Shown piece after piece: positions 3,236 to 5,823 of a stretch of 5,823 bases of DNA (position 1 is its first letter; the number at the start of each line of letters is the position of its first letter). Below the pieces are notes generated by a model. That model had not been told where the DNA came from, ran no database searches, and was given only the letters and a program-made list of their open reading frames with translations. The stretch covers positions 1 through 5,823 of the forward strand of contig JALQVK010000079.1 of NCBI GenBank assembly GCA_023260375.1, read 5' to 3'. Made by a program: the position numbers and the translations under genes. This stretch comes from Rhodoluna sp. (GTDB lineage: Bacteria > Actinomycetota > Actinomycetes > Actinomycetales > Microbacteriaceae).

Positions 3236-5823
3236 TTGGCAACCAGTCAAAAACTAGTCATTGTCGAGTCTCCGGCAAAGGCAAAAACCATCTCCAAGTA
3301 TCTTGGCGATGAATTCACCGTGCTCGCATCGGTCGGACACATTCGTGAACTGGTTGAGCCAAAGAATGTTCCGAAAGAACTGAAAAAGACTTCGATAGGT
3401 AAGTTCGCCGTGGACGTCGACAACGGATTTACTCCTTATTACGGCATCACTGCTGGTAAAGCCAAGACGATTTCCGACCTGAAGGCTGCGCTAAAAACTG
3501 CCGACGAACTTTACCTCGCAACCGATGAAGACCGAGAGGGAGAGGCAATCGCATGGCATTTGCTCGAGGTTTTGAAGCCTAAAGTTCCAGTGAAGCGAAT
3601 GGTGTTCCACGAAATTACCAAGGAAGCCATTCAAGGTGCTCTCGAGCACACGCGCTCGCTAGACAACGACTTGGTCGAAGCGCAAGAAACCCGACGAATC
3701 GTTGACCGACTATTCGGCTACGAAATTTCTCCAGTGCTTTGGCGCAAGATCAACCGCGGTCTAAGCGCCGGCCGTGTGCAGTCTCCGGCAGTTCGCCTGG
3801 TGGTTGAGCGTGAGCGTGAACGCATGGCGTTCATCTCGGCTTCTTACTACGACGTTAAAGCGACCTTCGACCCAGCAGTTTCGGGCGAGCCAGCCTTTGA
3901 GGCAAAACTTCAGACCATCGATGGCAAGCGTATTGCCACCGGTGAAAACTTCGACGACCGTGGAAACCTTAGCGGCAACGTCATGCTGCTCGATGCAGCT
4001 GCTGCCGAGGCTCTTGCCAAGGCCGTTGGTCAAAATGGTGTTGGCATTGAAGTGGTTTCGGTTGAAGCCAAGCCTTCGACCCGTCGCCCAGCAGCACCAT
4101 TCACCACGTCGACATTGCAGCAAGAGGCGTCTCGCAAACTTCGCATGAGCGCCAAACAAACCATGGACACCGCTCAGGGTCTTTACCAAGAGGGTTACAT
4201 CACCTACATGCGTACCGACTCGCCAACCCTTTCGGCTCAGGCGATCTCGGCTGCACGTTCTCAGGCTTCGAAAATGTTCGGCGCCGAGTTCGTCTCGGAT
4301 GCACCTCGCGTTTACACGGGCAAGTCGAAGAATGCCCAGGAAGCGCACGAAGCAATTCGTCCGGCTGGTGAAGTTTTCAAGACTCCGTCCGAGCTTTCAT
4401 CGGTGCTTTATGGACGTGCCTATGACCTTTATGAATTGATCTGGAAGCGAACTGTCGCCTCTCAGATGCAAGATGCAAAGGTTTCTACCACCACCGCGAA
4501 GATCAAGGTTGGCCCACTGGACGACGGCCGTAACGCCGAGTTCACCGCCAGCGGTACCGTGGTCACTTTCCGCGGATTCCTCGCTGCTTATGAAGAAAGC
4601 CAGGACGAATCTCGCAATCAGGATGACTCTCAAGAATCGAAGCTTCCTAACCTTGCGGTTGGCCAGAAGTTGAACTTGGTTGAGGTCAACGCCAAGGACC
4701 ACCAAACCTCACCACCACCTCGGTTCACCGAGGCTTCGCTAGTCAAAGCTCTGGAAGAAGACGGCATCGGCCGACCTTCAACCTACGCCAGCATCATGTC
4801 GAACATCACCAATAAGGGTTATGTCACTAAGCGCGGCCAAGCTCTTGTTCCAGAATGGATCGCGTTCACCGTCATCCGTTTCTTGGAAGAAAACTTTGGC
4901 AACATGATTGACTACAAGTTCACGGCTGAAATGGAAGAGGACCTCGACCAAATTGCCGATGGAAAGTTGAATTCCAAGGACTGGCTAAAGAGCTTCTACT
5001 TCGGTCACGACGACGTGGTTGGTTTGAAGGAAACAGCCGAGAACATTCTCGACCAGGACCCTCGTGCCATCAATTCTTACCCGATTACCGACGACATCAC
5101 TCTGCGCACCGGACAGTACGGCCCCTATCTCGAGCTATTTCAAGAGCCAGGCAGTGAAGGCGCCGACCCTGAAACCGGTCGTCGCATCGTAAACATTCCT
5201 GAGGAGCTTGCGCCCGACGAACTAACTGCTGCCAAGGCTCAGGAACTGGTTGACGCACCAATTATTACCGACCGAGTTCTGGGTGTTGACCCAGTTTCCG
5301 GTTTCGAAGTGCTTTTCAAGGACGGTCGCTATGGCCCTTACGTGGTTCTAAATGACCCAGACGCCGACAAGCCGAAGACCGCATCGCTATTCAAGTCGAT
5401 GAGCCCAGCGACCATAGATTTGGAAACAGCTTTGCAGTTGCTTTCGTTCCCGAAGGTTATTGGCCAAGACCCCGAAACTGGTGTGGACATTTCGGCTCAG
5501 AATGGAAAGTTTGGTGCCTACCTCAAAAAAGGTACTGACTCTCGTTCCTTAGCCAGCGAGGAAGAGTTGCTAACCGTCGACCTAGCCAAGGCTCTTGAGC
5601 TTTATGCCCAGCCTAAGTATGGCGCACGTCGCACCGCAGCCACACCGCTTCGTGAGTTCGGCGAAGACCCAGCATCAGGCGGACCAGTGGTTGCTAAGAC
5701 CGGCCAGTTCGGTCCTTATGTCTCCGACGGTTTCGTGAACGCAACAATTCCAAAGGACGACAATCTTGAAGACATGTCGGCCGACCGTGCCTTCGAACTG
5801 CTCATGGCTCGTCGTGAAAAACT
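3236..5823 (+). CDS. topA: DNA topoisomerase I (type IA), 3' end beyond the window
   Basis: TopA relaxes negative supercoils by cutting one strand through a 5'-phosphotyrosine link, with Mg2+. The frame is open for 862 codons and runs off the right edge. The TOPRIM domain has the Lys-rich LVIVESPAKAKTI motif (7-19, catalytic-site Glu11) and the metal motif D97-E-D99-R-E101. The cleavage core shows GLSAGRVQSPAVRLVV (175-190), PFTTSTLQQEA (288-298), the catalytic Tyr324 in ITYMRTDS with Arg326, EAHEAIRP (369-376) and EDGIGRPSTY (508-517). From about residue 600 come at least four repeats with a G-x-[YF]-G-x-Y core, near 626, 697, 757 and 823. These replace the cysteine zinc fingers of E. coli TopA and are the arrangement known from mycobacterial TopA. 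The visible part ends in RAFELLMARREK, where related proteins enter a lysine-rich tail, so probably only a short end is missing. Translation starts at TTG. Confidence 0.97.
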   Translation, partial: MATSQKLVIVESPAKAKTISKYLGDEFTVLASVGHIRELVEPKNVPKELKKTSIGKFAVDVDNGFTPYYGITAGKAKTISDLKAALKTADELYLATDEDREGEAIAWHLLEVLKPKVPVKRMVFHEITKEAIQGALEHTRSLDNDLVEAQETRRIVDRLFGYEISPVLWRKINRGLSAGRVQSPAVRLVVERERERMAFISASYYDVKATFDPAVSGEPAFEAKLQTIDGKRIATGENFDDRGNLSGNVMLLDAAAAEALAKAVGQNGVGIEVVSVEAKPSTRRPAAPFTTSTLQQEASRKLRMSAKQTMDTAQGLYQEGYITYMRTDSPTLSAQAISAARSQASKMFGAEFVSDAPRVYTGKSKNAQEAHEAIRPAGEVFKTPSELSSVLYGRAYDLYELIWKRTVASQMQDAKVSTTTAKIKVGPLDDGRNAEFTASGTVVTFRGFLAAYEESQDESRNQDDSQESKLPNLAVGQKLNLVEVNAKDHQTSPPPRFTEASLVKALEEDGIGRPSTYASIMSNITNKGYVTKRGQALVPEWIAFTVIRFLEENFGNMIDYKFTAEMEEDLDQIADGKLNSKDWLKSFYFGHDDVVGLKETAENILDQDPRAINSYPITDDITLRTGQYGPYLELFQEPGSEGADPETGRRIVNIPEELAPDELTAAKAQELVDAPIITDRVLGVDPVSGFEVLFKDGRYGPYVVLNDPDADKPKTASLFKSMSPATIDLETALQLLSFPKVIGQDPETGVDISAQNGKFGAYLKKGTDSRSLASEEELLTVDLAKALELYAQPKYGARRTAATPLREFGEDPASGGPVVAKTGQFGPYVSDGFVNATIPKDDNLEDMSADRAFELLMARREK

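Noticed and set aside
3774..4148. A 124-codon plus-strand frame within topA
   Set aside because: It is an alternative frame of the highly conserved TopA core with no start context and no recognisable motif.
3761..4348. A 195-codon open frame on the minus strand
   Set aside because: It lies wholly inside topA opposite its conserved core, including the catalytic tyrosine region. The product is Arg- and Cys-rich with no recognisable domain, as expected for an antisense shadow of a biased coding sequence.
1..5823. CRISPR array, insertion sequence, prophage, tRNA or defence system
   Set aside because: No regularly spaced repeats, transposase or integrase motifs, terminal inverted repeats, cloverleaf sequences or defence-type domains were seen, and almost every base belongs to recognisable genes.

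Overview
The window reads as a chromosomal segment of an actinobacterium with moderate G+C (roughly half). It carries the end of a Tad/Flp-type pilus operon, then one glycosyltransferase gene, then the start and most of topA. Two things support an actinobacterium. The pilus genes run in the order ATPase tail, F-type platform protein, DUF4244 pilin-like peptide, TadE, Rv3654c-like protein, and topA lies close by, as in mycobacteria and relatives. The TopA C-terminus also has repeated G-x-[YF]-G-x-Y modules rather than cysteine zinc fingers. The moderate G+C and very tight packing would suit a small-genome member of the Microbacteriaceae (Luna-type freshwater lineages), but that is inference.

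Region 1 (1-1593) is a tightly coupled plus-strand operon. The last 40 residues of what is most likely the TadA/CpaF secretion ATPase overlap a 246-residue TadB/TadC-like membrane platform protein by 11 bp. A 55-residue DUF4244 class-III prepilin follows, with its own good ribosome site. A 91-residue TadE-like pseudopilin starts at a TTG inside the end of the pilin gene, and a 107-residue Rv3654c-like protein overlaps the end of tadE by 25 bp. Together these would supply the motor, the inner-membrane platform, the major pilin and two minor pilin-like subunits. Only one shortened platform gene is visible where TadB and TadC would usually be two.

Region 2 (1611-3134) encodes a 507-residue soluble GT-B-type glycosyltransferase resembling the capsule polysaccharide biosynthesis (KpsC/KpsS, PF05159-like) group. 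Its ATG lies 7 nt after a TATTCT box, which suggests a leaderless transcript separate from the tad operon.

Region 3 (3135-3235) is a 101-nt intergenic stretch with an AT-rich probable promoter, a small inverted repeat and the topA ribosome site.

Region 4 (3236-5823) is topA with a TTG start, running off the right edge after 862 codons. Its TOPRIM motif, catalytic tyrosine and at least four C-terminal repeats are present. No RNA genes, CRISPR arrays, insertion sequences or prophage signs were seen, and I found no convincing undescribed system. The most notable points are the reduced platform protein, the run of small overlapping pilin-like genes, and the glycosyltransferase placed between the tad operon and topA.
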